Part shown: positions 54,568-62,839 of the stretch, piece after piece
Layout: each line of letters begins with the position of its first letter
Numbering within the stretch: position 1 is the stretch's first letter
Assembly (NCBI GenBank): GCA_900318255.1
Contig: ONJX01000005.1
Span: 1-64,000 of the forward strand
DNA from: an uncultured Prevotellaceae bacterium
Lineage (GTDB): Bacteria > Bacteroidota > Bacteroidia > Bacteroidales > Muribaculaceae
Reading direction: 5' to 3'
DNA length: 64,000 nucleotides
The notes under the pieces: model-generated
What the model was told of the DNA's origin: nothing
What the model saw: the letters and a program-made list of their open reading frames with translations, nothing else
Databases searched by the model: none
Program-made: the position numbers and the translations under genes

Positions 54568-55068
54568 ATGCTCAGTAAGAAAGGTCTTGAAACCAAGCCC
54601 GATAGTCTTGTTTTTGAGGACTTCGACATGTTCTTGAAAGAGCATGGTAAGCGTCGCACCCCCGAGCGCTTTAAAATTCTTGAAAGCGTCTTGGAGTTTA
54701 CAAAACAATTCACAGTCGAGGATCTTATTGATGCGCTGGTGGCAAAGAGCTTTATAGTGAGTAAAGCCACAGTATATAACACGGTGTTGTTGCTTGTTGA
54801 AGCAGGAGTGTTGAGGCATTTCAGCGTTGATAACCGCAGTCATTACGAGAGGGCCGACAATGTTTCGTTCATCCACCTCGAGTGTGAGCATTGTGGCAAG
54901 GTAAAACTGGTGAAAGACCTCAATTTCATGGCCTACATGAACGCCCGCAAGTTCATGGCTTTTGCCACTTCCTATTATACTCTCACAGTATATGGCACCT
55001 GCAACGACTGCGCAAGAAAAATCAAGCAATTAAAACGTAAGAAAAACAGTAACAAAAAAGAAAAATAA
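54568..55068 (+). CDS. Fur-family transcriptional regulator
   Basis: 166 aa from the ATG at 54568. Winged-helix: RRTPERFKILESVLEF and VSKATVYNTVLLLVEAGVLRHF. HLECEHCGKVKLV and the final CNDC give two CxxC pairs forming the structural zinc site. The regulatory metal cannot be assigned; a zinc or peroxide sensor is possible. The C-terminus is unusually lysine-rich (KQLKRKKNSNKKEK). Confidence 0.9.
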   Translation: MLSKKGLETKPDSLVFEDFDMFLKEHGKRRTPERFKILESVLEFTKQFTVEDLIDALVAKSFIVSKATVYNTVLLLVEAGVLRHFSVDNRSHYERADNVSFIHLECEHCGKVKLVKDLNFMAYMNARKFMAFATSYYTLTVYGTCNDCARKIKQLKRKKNSNKKEK

Positions 55069-55120
55069 CTTTCTATTATTTACACAATTAACAATCAAAC
55101 AAAGTAAAAAAACAACAATC

Positions 55121-56365
55121 ATGGCAAATGTAAAACCTTTCAAGGGCCTTCGTCCCCCTAAAGAGTTAGTTGAGAAAGTGGCTTCAAAGCCTTATGACGT
55201 TCTTTCGAGCGAAGAGGCAAGAGCAGAGGCTGGCGACAACGAGATGTCGCTCTACCACATCATCAAGCCCGAAATCGATTTCAACGACGGCACCACCGAG
55301 CACGACCCACAAGTCTATGACAAGGCTGTAGAGAACTTCAAGAAGTTCCAGGCCAACGGATGGCTCGTTCAAGACCCCAAAGAGATGTACTACATCTATG
55401 CTCAGACTATGGACGGTCGCACTCAGTATGGCTTTGTTGTTGCCGCCAACTACAAAGACTATGTGGAAGGCCGCATTAAGAAGCATGAGCTCACTCGCCG
55501 CGAGAAGGAAGAGGATCGCATGAAGCACATACGCGTGAACAATGCCAATGTGGAGCCTGTGTTCCTGTCGTTCCCAACTAATGAGCCACTCGAGGCCATC
55601 ATCAACAGAGTTAAGGAGACCGAGCCCGAGTATGACTTCGTGAGCGAGGATGGAATAGGCCACACCATGTGGTGCATCAGCGATGATGCCACTATCGCGC
55701 AGATTACTGAGGAGTTTGCCAAGATTCCTTATCTTTACATTGCCGACGGTCACCACCGCACCGCTGCTGCTGCACACGTTGGTGAGGAGAAGGCACAAGC
55801 CGACCCCAACCACACCGGCAAGGAGGAGTATAACTACCTGCTGGCAGTGTGCTTCCCCGAGTCGCACCTCAAGGTGATGGACTACAACCGCGTGGTGAAA
55901 GACCTCAACGGCAACACTGCCGAGCAGTTCCTCGAGAAAGTGGGCGAGCACTTCGACATTGAGTGCAAAGGCACAGAGGAATATCGTCCTGCCAAGCTTC
56001 ACAACTTCTCGCTCTACCTGGAAGGCAAGTGGTACTCACTGACCGCCAAAGAGGGTACTTACGATGATAATGACCCCATCGGCGTGCTCGACGTGAAGAT
56101 CTCTAGCGACTACATCTTGCGCGACATCCTGGGCATCATGGACCTGCGCACCGACAAGCGCATCGACTTCGTGGGCGGCATCCGCGGTCTGGGCGAGCTC
56201 AAGAAGCGTGTTGACAGTGGGGAGATGAAGATGGCGCTCGCGCTCTATCCCGTGACCATGCGTCAAATCATCAACATTGCCGATAGCGGCAACATCATGC
56301 CTCCAAAGGCTACCTGGTTTGAGCCTAAGCTCCGCTCGGGACTCATCATCCACAAGCTCGACTAA
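55121..56365 (+). CDS. DUF1015 family protein
   Basis: 414 aa. VKPFKGLRPPKELVEKVASKPYDVLS is the family opening, with GDNEMSLYHIIKPEID, YIADGHHRTAAAAHV near residue 208 (His-rich motif), and a C-terminal DIRxxDFVGGIRGL-like segment. Domains of this fold (ParB/SbnI-like) include free-serine kinases, but the role of this family is not certain to me. A serine kinase feeding serine or glycine metabolism would suit the general region, without proof. Strong bidirectional-looking terminator follows. Confidence 0.88.
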   Translation: MANVKPFKGLRPPKELVEKVASKPYDVLSSEEARAEAGDNEMSLYHIIKPEIDFNDGTTEHDPQVYDKAVENFKKFQANGWLVQDPKEMYYIYAQTMDGRTQYGFVVAANYKDYVEGRIKKHELTRREKEEDRMKHIRVNNANVEPVFLSFPTNEPLEAIINRVKETEPEYDFVSEDGIGHTMWCISDDATIAQITEEFAKIPYLYIADGHHRTAAAAHVGEEKAQADPNHTGKEEYNYLLAVCFPESHLKVMDYNRVVKDLNGNTAEQFLEKVGEHFDIECKGTEEYRPAKLHNFSLYLEGKWYSLTAKEGTYDDNDPIGVLDVKISSDYILRDILGIMDLRTDKRIDFVGGIRGLGELKKRVDSGEMKMALALYPVTMRQIINIADSGNIMPPKATWFEPKLRSGLIIHKLD

Positions 56366-56390
56366 TCACTAGCGATAATCAATAACAAAA

Positions 56391-56430
56391 GGCGGGTAAT
56401 GCAAGCAATTAATGCATTACCCGCCTTTTT
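56391..56430 (+). terminator. Rho-independent terminator after DUF1015
   Basis: GGCGGGTAATGCA (56391-56403) pairs perfectly with TGCATTACCCGCC (56413-56425), 9-nt loop, then TTTTTTATTTTTTT. The A-run ahead of it (56387-56390) is too short for a strong second direction. Confidence 0.92.
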
Positions 56431-56475
56431 TATTTTTTTGAACTAAAAGAGAACCGTCCCCAATTGGTTCATTTT

Positions 56476-56627
56476 TTAGGATAATTGTCCTGTGGAGTTG
56501 AAGTAGGCTTGGGCGGTTGCTATCTCGCAAGCCAGCTCTAGGCGTTTGTTGGGAGCGCATATTTCATCACTCCGTTAGCTATGTAAGCAACGTTGTCGAG
56601 GGCTTTGTGCTTGCGAAAGTCTTTCAT
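56476..56627 (-). pseudogene. Possible remnant of a short gene
   Basis: On the minus strand, ATG at 56627 gives MKDFRKHKALDNVAYIANGV and KYA, then the frame breaks; the next frame reads APNKRLELACEIATAQAYFN and ends at a TAA. The two halves look like one 50-aa protein with a one- or two-base shift. No family recognised. The rest of 56431-56686 holds nothing else I can support. Confidence 0.3.
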
Positions 56628-56686
56628 GCGAATGATAGTAATAATAAAAAAAACAGTCCACTGTGATGGTGAACTGCTTGTGATTG

Positions 56687-56759
56687 TAGTGGTACGGGGA
56701 GTCGAACCCCGGTTTCCGGCGTGAGAGGCCAGCGTCCTAGGCCACTAGACGATACCACC
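56687..56759 (-). tRNA. tRNA-Glu (CTC anticodon)
   Basis: 73 bases fold as a full cloverleaf: acceptor GGTGGTA/TACCACT (one G-T pair), D-arm with TCGTCTAGTGG, anticodon stem CTGGC/GCCGG with loop CTCTCAC (anticodon CTC), T-arm CGGGG-TTCGACT-CCCCG, discriminator A. CCA is not encoded. Downstream of tRNA-Val on the same strand. Confidence 0.93.
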
Positions 56760-56770
56760 ATTTAACGTCG

Positions 56771-56845
56771 TGGGTGCTGACGGATTCGAACCGCCGACCC
56801 TCTGCTTGTAAGGCAGATGCTCTGAACCAGCTGAGCTAAGCACCC
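56771..56845 (-). tRNA. tRNA-Val (TAC anticodon)
   Basis: 75 bases: acceptor GGGTGCT/AGCACCC, D-arm TAGCTCAGCTGGTTCAGAGC, anticodon stem TCTGC/GCAGA with loop CTTACAA (anticodon TAC), T-arm with GGTTCGAATCC, discriminator A. First gene of a two-tRNA transcript (11-bp gap to tRNA-Glu). Confidence 0.95.
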
Positions 56846-56868
56846 ATGCTTTTATCGGAAAAGCGATG

Positions 56869-56900
56869 CAAAGGTACAGCGACTTTTTGAACTGTGCAAA
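56869..56900 (-). promoter_or_regulatory. Promoter of the tRNA-Val/tRNA-Glu unit
   Basis: Minus strand TTTG (56900-56897), 20 bp, TACCTTTG (56876-56869), 23 bp before the tRNA-Val 5' end. A full consensus match. Confidence 0.75.
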
Positions 56901-56973
56901 TTTTTCACGACTTTTTTTTCAAAAAAAATGCATTTTGTGGCTTTTTTGTTGATTTTGGAGTAGAAAATAGGGG

Positions 56974-59457
56974 CTATTTGTATTTGTTGGCATGGATTTT
57001 GATGGTTTTGAGTATTTGCTCGCCCAGGTGGATGGTGTAGCCTTGTTGAGTGAAGAAGATGTTTCCTTTACTGTCGGTCACAACAAAAAGAGGCATAGTT
57101 TTTTCGTTGGCTTTTGTTTCCCTGATAAGATCTTCCATATTTGTTCCATAAACGAATCTGTTTGTGCCCTCCATTTCCATTCTATCCTTGTCAATGCCCC
57201 AAATCACAGAAGCTGGTAGGTCGCTGAATTGTGACTTGTCGAAGCGTTGTTCTTGTTCATCGTTTAGAGTTAGCAGAGTTATATCACATCCTAGTGCCTC
57301 AATTTGGCTTGCACAGGTGGCGATATCGTGCAGCGCGTGAGTTGTAGGCTCGTTACTTGGTGCTATAAATCCCACGATGTGATAGCAGTCATTGTCAAGA
57401 ATTAGTCTCCTTTCTCCATTAGAATAATAGCCGTCTAAACGTAACGTTCCAATAATACTCAACGCATTATCTTTGTTAAGCAGAGAAAGGTCAATATCGC
57501 TTTCTTTGTTGCTTTCAATTTCAAAAGTCGTGATGCTGGCGAGCACGCTGCCGTCGCTCTGGCGGTTGCCAGTGGTGAGCATGTAGGTTCCTGGCTCAAG
57601 TTCCACTTCGTTTTTGAAATAATTGTCCCAAGTGGCGTCTTCGGGGTAGGTGAGCAACTGCGGTTTGTTATCCACTATCTTGCTCAGGGTAAAATGAGTG
57701 TAGTAGGCGAGATCGTTGTGGGTGTCGCTGGGTGTGAAATTCAGTCGAAGCGTTCCCGAAGGTTCGGTTTTGATCGATTTGCTTTTCTCAAATTTTACCT
57801 CATGCCAAACATTATTTGCATAGTATTCGAGCTTGCCGTTCACCTCGTTGATGCGTGCGGGCCAACCCATGCTGCGTGCAGCGCTCACGAAGAAGATGGC
57901 GCGTCCCAGCTCATCGGTGGTGTGGGTGCGGTACACACTCATAGGCTGCTGGCGCAAGCGCTGAGGATTGTGCTCGTTGTCAATTGTGAGGTTTGCTTTT
58001 GTCCAAACGATTAAATCGTCAATATTACTTATGTTATTGCTAAATTCCTTATGGAAGAATTCTTTATAAGGCGTTAACCATTCATTCTCTACTCGTGGGC
58101 TCAGCACATAGCGACAGTAGATTTCGCTGGTGTCGATTAGCGCCACCTCATTGTCACGAAGCACATCAAGGTTGATGTCGCGCAGGTCTTTTTCGCTAAG
58201 CACTTCAAGGAGTTTTTGTGCCATTACCTTGTTCTTGGCTTTGTCAAGGAATTGCTGAATGGTGCGGTGGTTGCCGCGCCACGCTTCTACTGGCATAGTC
58301 GCTTCGTAGGCTTGGCGGATGGAGTCCTCCTGTGCCTTGCGGCGGTCGTTGAGTGCACGTTGCTCGTCGGAGATCTCTGGTAGTACTGCACTCAATGGTG
58401 GCGGCACTATGTCTAATTCTAAATGACGTGGCAACGCTTTGTCACGCAATTCTATCAATACAAAGTCACCTTTATCGCCAGCCCATGACACTTTTTTAAC
58501 AGCCACTAGGTCATCTTTTGTCACCCATACCAGCAGATCTCCTTTGCCAGCAGTGAGGGCAGCATTGCCTCGTTCGTTGGTAGTGTCTTTTGCGACAGTG
58601 TAGAACTCTGCGTAGTTGTATAATTTGAACTCTACTGTGGCATTTGGAACGGGATTGCCGTTTTTATCGTGGACTTTTATGATCCTGATCGAGGTGGGGG
58701 TGTAGTTGCTGGTGACGTTGATCTCGGTGTAGCATGGTGTGCGGCTCACCACTTGCTCGGGGCCGTGGTAGTCGCCTGCCACCTTGGTGTGCATGAGCAT
58801 TCCGCGCGAGGCACTCTCGTTGAACCACCCCAGGTTGAGCACTGGCTCGGGCTCGCAGGCTCCCAGGAAGTACCATCGGCCACCCGCCCATGCCTCGACC
58901 CAGGCGTGGTTGTCGTCGGTGTGTGCCCAGCGTGGGGTATATACCTGGCGGGCGGGGATGCACACCGCTCGCAGTGCGGCCACCAGGAATGTTGATTCCT
59001 CGCCGCAGCGGCCGTAGGCGGTGCGCATGGTGGCGAGCGGACTGCTGGTGCGCGCGTCGCTGGGACGGTAGCTCACCTTCTCGTGGCACCAGTGGTTCAC
59101 CTCTAGGATGGCATCTTCCATCGATAGGTTCTTCACGCGGTCACGCAGCTCGCGGTAGAACACTATTCTGGCGGTGTCGAGGTTCTCGTTGTTGACTCGC
59201 ACAGGCAGCACAAAGTGCTCCAGCTCGCGCTCGGGCACGCTCTTGCCCCACGGCATCTCGTCGCGGGCTTGCAGGGTGGCGAGGTAGTTGTGGTAATAGA
59301 ATTGCTCGCTGTAGTCGGTGCGGTCAGGGGTGGCTAAGTGTAGATTGAGTTTTCTCACATATTGCCAGGCAAGGTCGCTGTTACTGGTGGCTGCTAGGCT
59401 TGCCATTGCTGTTGCCGCTATGGCAAGGGCTATAATTGCTTTTGATGAAAGTTTCAT
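56974..59457 (-). CDS. Secreted transglutaminase-like protein
   Basis: 827 aa from the ATG at 59457; the longer reading frame upstream lacks a signal peptide. Signal peptide MKLSSKAIIALAIAATAMASLAA. Transglutaminase core at residues about 150-240: Cys in AYGRCGEES, His in DDNHAWVEAW, Asp/Glu near GRWYFLGACEPEP. A Big-like or carboxypeptidase-regulatory-like beta domain follows (IRIIKVHDKNGNPVPNATVEF), then a helical region and a C-terminal domain ending in a thioredoxin-like WGIDKDRMEMEG. Exported; may trim peptides or cell-wall proteins. Confidence 0.85.
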   Translation of the reverse strand: MKLSSKAIIALAIAATAMASLAATSNSDLAWQYVRKLNLHLATPDRTDYSEQFYYHNYLATLQARDEMPWGKSVPERELEHFVLPVRVNNENLDTARIVFYRELRDRVKNLSMEDAILEVNHWCHEKVSYRPSDARTSSPLATMRTAYGRCGEESTFLVAALRAVCIPARQVYTPRWAHTDDNHAWVEAWAGGRWYFLGACEPEPVLNLGWFNESASRGMLMHTKVAGDYHGPEQVVSRTPCYTEINVTSNYTPTSIRIIKVHDKNGNPVPNATVEFKLYNYAEFYTVAKDTTNERGNAALTAGKGDLLVWVTKDDLVAVKKVSWAGDKGDFVLIELRDKALPRHLELDIVPPPLSAVLPEISDEQRALNDRRKAQEDSIRQAYEATMPVEAWRGNHRTIQQFLDKAKNKVMAQKLLEVLSEKDLRDINLDVLRDNEVALIDTSEIYCRYVLSPRVENEWLTPYKEFFHKEFSNNISNIDDLIVWTKANLTIDNEHNPQRLRQQPMSVYRTHTTDELGRAIFFVSAARSMGWPARINEVNGKLEYYANNVWHEVKFEKSKSIKTEPSGTLRLNFTPSDTHNDLAYYTHFTLSKIVDNKPQLLTYPEDATWDNYFKNEVELEPGTYMLTTGNRQSDGSVLASITTFEIESNKESDIDLSLLNKDNALSIIGTLRLDGYYSNGERRLILDNDCYHIVGFIAPSNEPTTHALHDIATCASQIEALGCDITLLTLNDEQEQRFDKSQFSDLPASVIWGIDKDRMEMEGTNRFVYGTNMEDLIRETKANEKTMPLFVVTDSKGNIFFTQQGYTIHLGEQILKTIKIHANKYK

Positions 59458-59530
59458 GGGCTTTAGAATTTCTATTTGTTGCAAAATTAGCAAATAATTG
59501 GCAAAAAAGATATAAAAACAGTCATAATAT

Positions 59531-59561
59531 TTTGCGTTTTCGCAGCATTTTCGTAATTTAG
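59531..59561 (+). promoter_or_regulatory. Candidate promoter of the DJ-1 gene
   Basis: TTTG (59531-59534), 19 bp, TAATTTAG (59554-59561), one base from consensus. A divergent TAATTTTG (59489-59482, minus strand) lies close to it for the transglutaminase gene. Confidence 0.45.
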
Positions 59562-59610
59562 CAACCTGTAACAAAAACTTAAGGACAAAACAAAAAAACT
59601 AAAAGCTATC

Positions 59611-60159
59611 ATGAGACCAAGTTATGTTTTCTTTGCCGACGGCTTTGAGGAGATTGAAGCCTTGACCGTTGTTGATGTGCTGCGCCGTGCCGGGATGCCC
59701 GTGGTGACGATGTCGATTTATGACGCTCCCGAGGCGATAGGCGCTCACGGAGTGACAGTAGTTGCCGATGAGGCTTTTAACCCCGACCTGCTAGAGGATG
59801 CCGAGTGGCTCATTTGCCCAGGTGGCATGCCTGGAGCTTCTAACCTTGCCGAGTGCGAGACATTGTGCGAGATATTGCAAGAACACAACGAGAAGGGCGA
59901 GAAGATTGCCGCCATCTGCGCTTCGCCGTCGGTAATTCTAGGGCCATTAGGGTTGCTCGACGGTCGCGATGCGGTGTGCTATCCAGGCATGGAAGACGGC
60001 ATGACTGGTGCCAATGTGCTCGACCAGCGGGTTGCCGTTGACCGAAACATTGTAACTGGCAATGGACCAGCTTCGGCAGCAAAGTTTGCCCTGACCATTG
60101 CCTCCATCAGCATGGGCGAGGATGTGGCAGCCGATGTCGCTGCCGGCATGTTGATGTGA
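59611..60159 (+). CDS. DJ-1/PfpI family protein
   Basis: 182 aa. SYVFFADGFEEIEALTVVDVLRRAG and the nucleophile elbow AAICASPSVILG near residue 97 (Cys) with Glu in DGFEE are the DJ-1 marks; the His partner TGNGPASA region follows. Roles in the family include protein/nucleotide deglycase, chaperone or thiol peroxide sensing; which applies here is unknown. Monocistronic with own promoter and terminator. Confidence 0.9.
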   Translation: MRPSYVFFADGFEEIEALTVVDVLRRAGMPVVTMSIYDAPEAIGAHGVTVVADEAFNPDLLEDAEWLICPGGMPGASNLAECETLCEILQEHNEKGEKIAAICASPSVILGPLGLLDGRDAVCYPGMEDGMTGANVLDQRVAVDRNIVTGNGPASAAKFALTIASISMGEDVAADVAAGMLM

Positions 60160-60184
60160 TCAGCTAGACATTAGACAATAAATA

Positions 60185-60218
60185 AAAACGTGGAAGCCGA
60201 GTTGCCTCCACGTTTTTT
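60185..60218. terminator. Bidirectional Rho-independent terminator
   Basis: AAAACGTGGA (60185-60194) pairs with TCCACGTTTT (60207-60216). T-run on the plus side and A-run on the minus side, so it serves both the DJ-1 gene and the outer-membrane protein at 60238. Confidence 0.85.
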
Positions 60219-60237
60219 ATTTCATAAATCGCTGTAG

Positions 60238-60870
60238 TTACTTAAAGAAATAGGTCGCTTGCACAAACCAGGTGCGGTGCTTTGCCACATGGTCATCAAG
60301 GATTTTTGTGCCGAGGTTCTGGCCTATGCTGAAGCTGTATCCTCCACTAATCTGCACCTTGTTAAACAATTCCACACCTATACCGGCATGAAGCAGCACG
60401 CTCACGGCGGTGTATCTCAAGGCGTCTTTAATATTGTTGTGGCCCACGTGGAATGAGAAAGTGGGACCTGCATAGACAAACGGCATGATGGTGCTCTCGA
60501 GTCCTCCCAAGCGGCTGTAGCGAAACTTCAAGTTCAGTGGCACATCTATGTAGTGGAGTCGCACAGCCTGTGTCTCAATGCCTTGTGACTGCCAAGCCAG
60601 CTTGTCGCCAAAGTGTACCTTTCCTTGCCTTAAGGTGTATAGAATTGAGCCATCGATGCCAAAGCCCACGCCAGGTATCATCAGGTCGCCAGTGATACCC
60701 ACCGAACCACCAAACATTTTGTCGCTAGCAAAGATGTCGGTTTGCTTAAAGTGAATCTCGTTGTAGTTTCCGCCCACGGTCACACCCCATCGGCGCTCGG
60801 GCTGGGCATGTGACGACACCGCGCACAGCAGCATCACAGCCAGCATTATCAGTTTTATAGATTTTCTCAT
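60238..60870 (-). CDS. Outer-membrane beta-barrel protein (PorT/OmpX-like), first
   Basis: 210 aa from the ATG at 60870 (MRKSIKLIMLAVMLLCAVSSHA signal). Eight or so alternating beta-strands: WGVTVGGNYNEIHF, GVGFGIDGSILYT, HYIDVPLNLKFRYS, FVYAGPTFSFHVG, AGIGVELFNKVQISGGYSF, and a final aromatic WFVQATYFFK typical for insertion into the outer membrane. Function unknown. Promoter with full consensus upstream. Confidence 0.83.
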   Translation of the reverse strand: MRKSIKLIMLAVMLLCAVSSHAQPERRWGVTVGGNYNEIHFKQTDIFASDKMFGGSVGITGDLMIPGVGFGIDGSILYTLRQGKVHFGDKLAWQSQGIETQAVRLHYIDVPLNLKFRYSRLGGLESTIMPFVYAGPTFSFHVGHNNIKDALRYTAVSVLLHAGIGVELFNKVQISGGYSFSIGQNLGTKILDDHVAKHRTWFVQATYFFK

Positions 60871-60897
60871 TTCTTGTGGTTTTCTTTTTTCAGAGTG

Positions 60898-60929
60898 CAA
60901 AACTAACACAATTTATCGTCACCACCAAA
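60898..60929 (-). promoter_or_regulatory. Promoter of the first outer-membrane barrel gene
   Basis: Minus strand TTTG (60929-60926), 20 bp, TAGTTTTG (60905-60898), 28 bp ahead of the ATG at 60870. Confidence 0.6.
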
Positions 60930-61006
60930 GATTTCAAATTTTATAACACAATTAATTGTTGCAATTATTGTGTTTGCTGCTTTAATGGGGCTATATAGGG
61001 TTCCAT

Positions 61007-61615
61007 TTAGAACATATAGGCGGCGGTGATGGTCCAGAGCTTGTCTTTGCCTTTTATGGGTGTGGAGTCAACTTGCTTGCCTATGTATTCAAAGGCTTTG
61101 GTGAGTCCTATGCCATAGCTGGCATGGATTTGCACTTTACGGAAGAGCTCGGCACCAAATCCCACGTTCCACGAAATGTTCCACTTGCGTGTTTTGAAGT
61201 CGCCTTTGTCGGTGTCGCCAAGCATTAGTGCGAAGTTGGGGCCAGTGGCGACGAAAGGAGATATTATTTTGCTGAGCACAGGAATCTGAAGCTTGTATTT
61301 CACATTGACAGGGATGTCGAGATAGTTGCGTTTGAGTTTTATTCTCTGCGTCTCGTCCTCTAAAAACATGTCGTCTTGCCGGTGAGCAAATAAAACTGAG
61401 GCGTCGATGCCGAGTCCCACTACAGGCATTCCTATCTCCATCATCAAGCCCGCTGTGAAGCCGGCTCTATTGTCTTTACTAATAATATCTTTGTCCCACT
61501 TGAGCTCGTTGAGTGTGATACCGCCCTTCACGCCAAATCTCACCTGCGCGTGTGCTAATGGGGTGGCGGCGATGGCGATTGCCACAATCAGGGCTATTTG
61601 TGTTATTCTTCTCAT
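61007..61615 (-). CDS. Outer-membrane beta-barrel protein (PorT/OmpX-like), second
   Basis: 202 aa from the ATG at 61615 (MRRITQIALIVAIAIAATPLAHA signal); the upstream frame is unlikely. Same architecture as the neighbour at 60.2 kb: RFGVKGGITLNEL, GLGIDASVLFAHR, YLDIPVNVKYKLQIP, NVGFGAELFRKVQIHASYG and final WTITAAYMF. The two are probably tandem duplicates. TTACTTTG upstream is a weak promoter match. Confidence 0.82.
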   Translation of the reverse strand: MRRITQIALIVAIAIAATPLAHAQVRFGVKGGITLNELKWDKDIISKDNRAGFTAGLMMEIGMPVVGLGIDASVLFAHRQDDMFLEDETQRIKLKRNYLDIPVNVKYKLQIPVLSKIISPFVATGPNFALMLGDTDKGDFKTRKWNISWNVGFGAELFRKVQIHASYGIGLTKAFEYIGKQVDSTPIKGKDKLWTITAAYMF

Positions 61616-61716
61616 AGTTATAATTCTGTTGGTCAATTTGTGGCAAAGTAACACAAAAAAAACGAAAAAAAGCAATTTTTTACTCATTATGTGTGCCTAA
61701 TTAAAGTTATTTAGAT

Positions 61717-61724
61717 TATCTTTG
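61717..61724 (+). promoter_or_regulatory. -7 element of the apbE gene
   Basis: TATCTTTG lies 37 bp before the ATG at 61761; no convincing upstream TTTG. Confidence 0.5.
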
Positions 61725-61760
61725 TGTGAATTTTGTGTGGCAATAATAATTGAGACAAAA

Positions 61761-62765
61761 ATGATAAAATCAGATCGTTATTTAGTTGTTGTGCTGACGG
61801 TGGTAGTTGTGTTGATGATGGCCTCGTGTAACAATAAGCATTACATCATGAACCAGGGAGTGGTGTGGACTACCGAGTATCACGTGAAGTATGAGGCGAG
61901 TGCCGACCTTAATGACTCTATTCAGCAGCTGTTTAAGGTCATCGACGAGAGTGCCTCGGCCTTCAACAAGCAGTCACGCATCGCTGCCATCAACGACAAT
62001 AAAACTGATGAGGCCGATGCCTTCTTCGTGAAGCTATACACTAAGGCTGCTGAGGTTAATCATGCCAGCGACGGTCTCTACGACCCCACGGTGATGCCGC
62101 TAGTCAACGCCTGGGGCTTTGGCTACAAGAGTGGTGCGATGCCCACTCAGGCGCAGCTCGACAGCATCTTGCAGTTTGTGGGAATGGAGCACACCTCACT
62201 CCGTGGCAACAAGATAGTGAAAGACGACCCGCGGGTGCAGTTCGACTTCAGCTCCATAGCCAAGGGCATGGCGTGCGATGAGGTGGCAGCAATGCTCGAG
62301 CGCAATGGTGTGGAGAACTATATGGTGGAGATAGGCGGCGAGGTTGTGGCACGGGGCGTGAACCACGTGGGGCAGCCCTGGCATGTGTCGATCGATATGC
62401 CTGAGCCCGAGGGTAGCGATGGCGCGCAGCACAGCAGCGCACTGTTGATAACGCTCAATGGACAGGCTGTGGCAACGAGTGGTAGCTACCGCAAGTATAA
62501 GGAAAGTAATGGCAAGAAGTTGAGCCACATTGTGAACCCAAAGACGGGCACTAGCGAGACGTCAAGCCTGCTGAGTGTGAGCATTGTGGCCCCTAGCTGC
62601 ATGGATGCTGATGCCTGGGCTACGGCGTGCATGGCAATGGGCGAAAACAAGACCAAGGCCATGATGGAAAGCAATGACACGCTGGGAGTGATGACTATCA
62701 GCGTGAACACCGATGGCGACTTTGTGATTTGGGCTAATAAACGCTTTGCCGACTTGGTGGAATAA
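61761..62765 (+). CDS. apbE: FAD:protein FMN transferase
   Basis: 334 aa from the ATG at 61761. Lipoprotein signal with lipobox Cys in VVLMMASCNNK. VMPLVNAWGFGYK, VQFDFSSIAKGMACDEV (substrate site) and MVEIGGEVVARG are the ApbE hallmarks, followed by GSYRKYKESNGKKLSHIVNPKTG and the metal site DADAWATACMAMG. It covalently attaches FMN to threonine of membrane proteins such as NqrB/NqrC or RnfD/RnfG. Confidence 0.93.
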   Translation: MIKSDRYLVVVLTVVVVLMMASCNNKHYIMNQGVVWTTEYHVKYEASADLNDSIQQLFKVIDESASAFNKQSRIAAINDNKTDEADAFFVKLYTKAAEVNHASDGLYDPTVMPLVNAWGFGYKSGAMPTQAQLDSILQFVGMEHTSLRGNKIVKDDPRVQFDFSSIAKGMACDEVAAMLERNGVENYMVEIGGEVVARGVNHVGQPWHVSIDMPEPEGSDGAQHSSALLITLNGQAVATSGSYRKYKESNGKKLSHIVNPKTGTSETSSLLSVSIVAPSCMDADAWATACMAMGENKTKAMMESNDTLGVMTISVNTDGDFVIWANKRFADLVE

Positions 62766-62775
62766 AGGCGGAGGG

Positions 62776-62839
62776 TAGGAGTGGGTAGGAGTGGGTAGGA
62801 GGGAAATTATGCATTGTGCATTAGTGCATTGTGCATTGT
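62776..62839. repeat. Two short tandem repeats
   Basis: A 10-base unit GGTAGGAGTG is repeated three times with small changes (about 62776-62803), then GCATTGT-type 7-base units recur (about 62812-62839) into the start of the 3' end of the pseudouridine synthase gene. Confidence 0.6.

Noticed and set aside
55184..56002. 272-aa open frame on the minus strand opposite DUF1015
   Set aside because: Mirror of a real gene; no family pattern, hydrophobic V/L-rich composition expected from reverse reading of codon-biased DNA.
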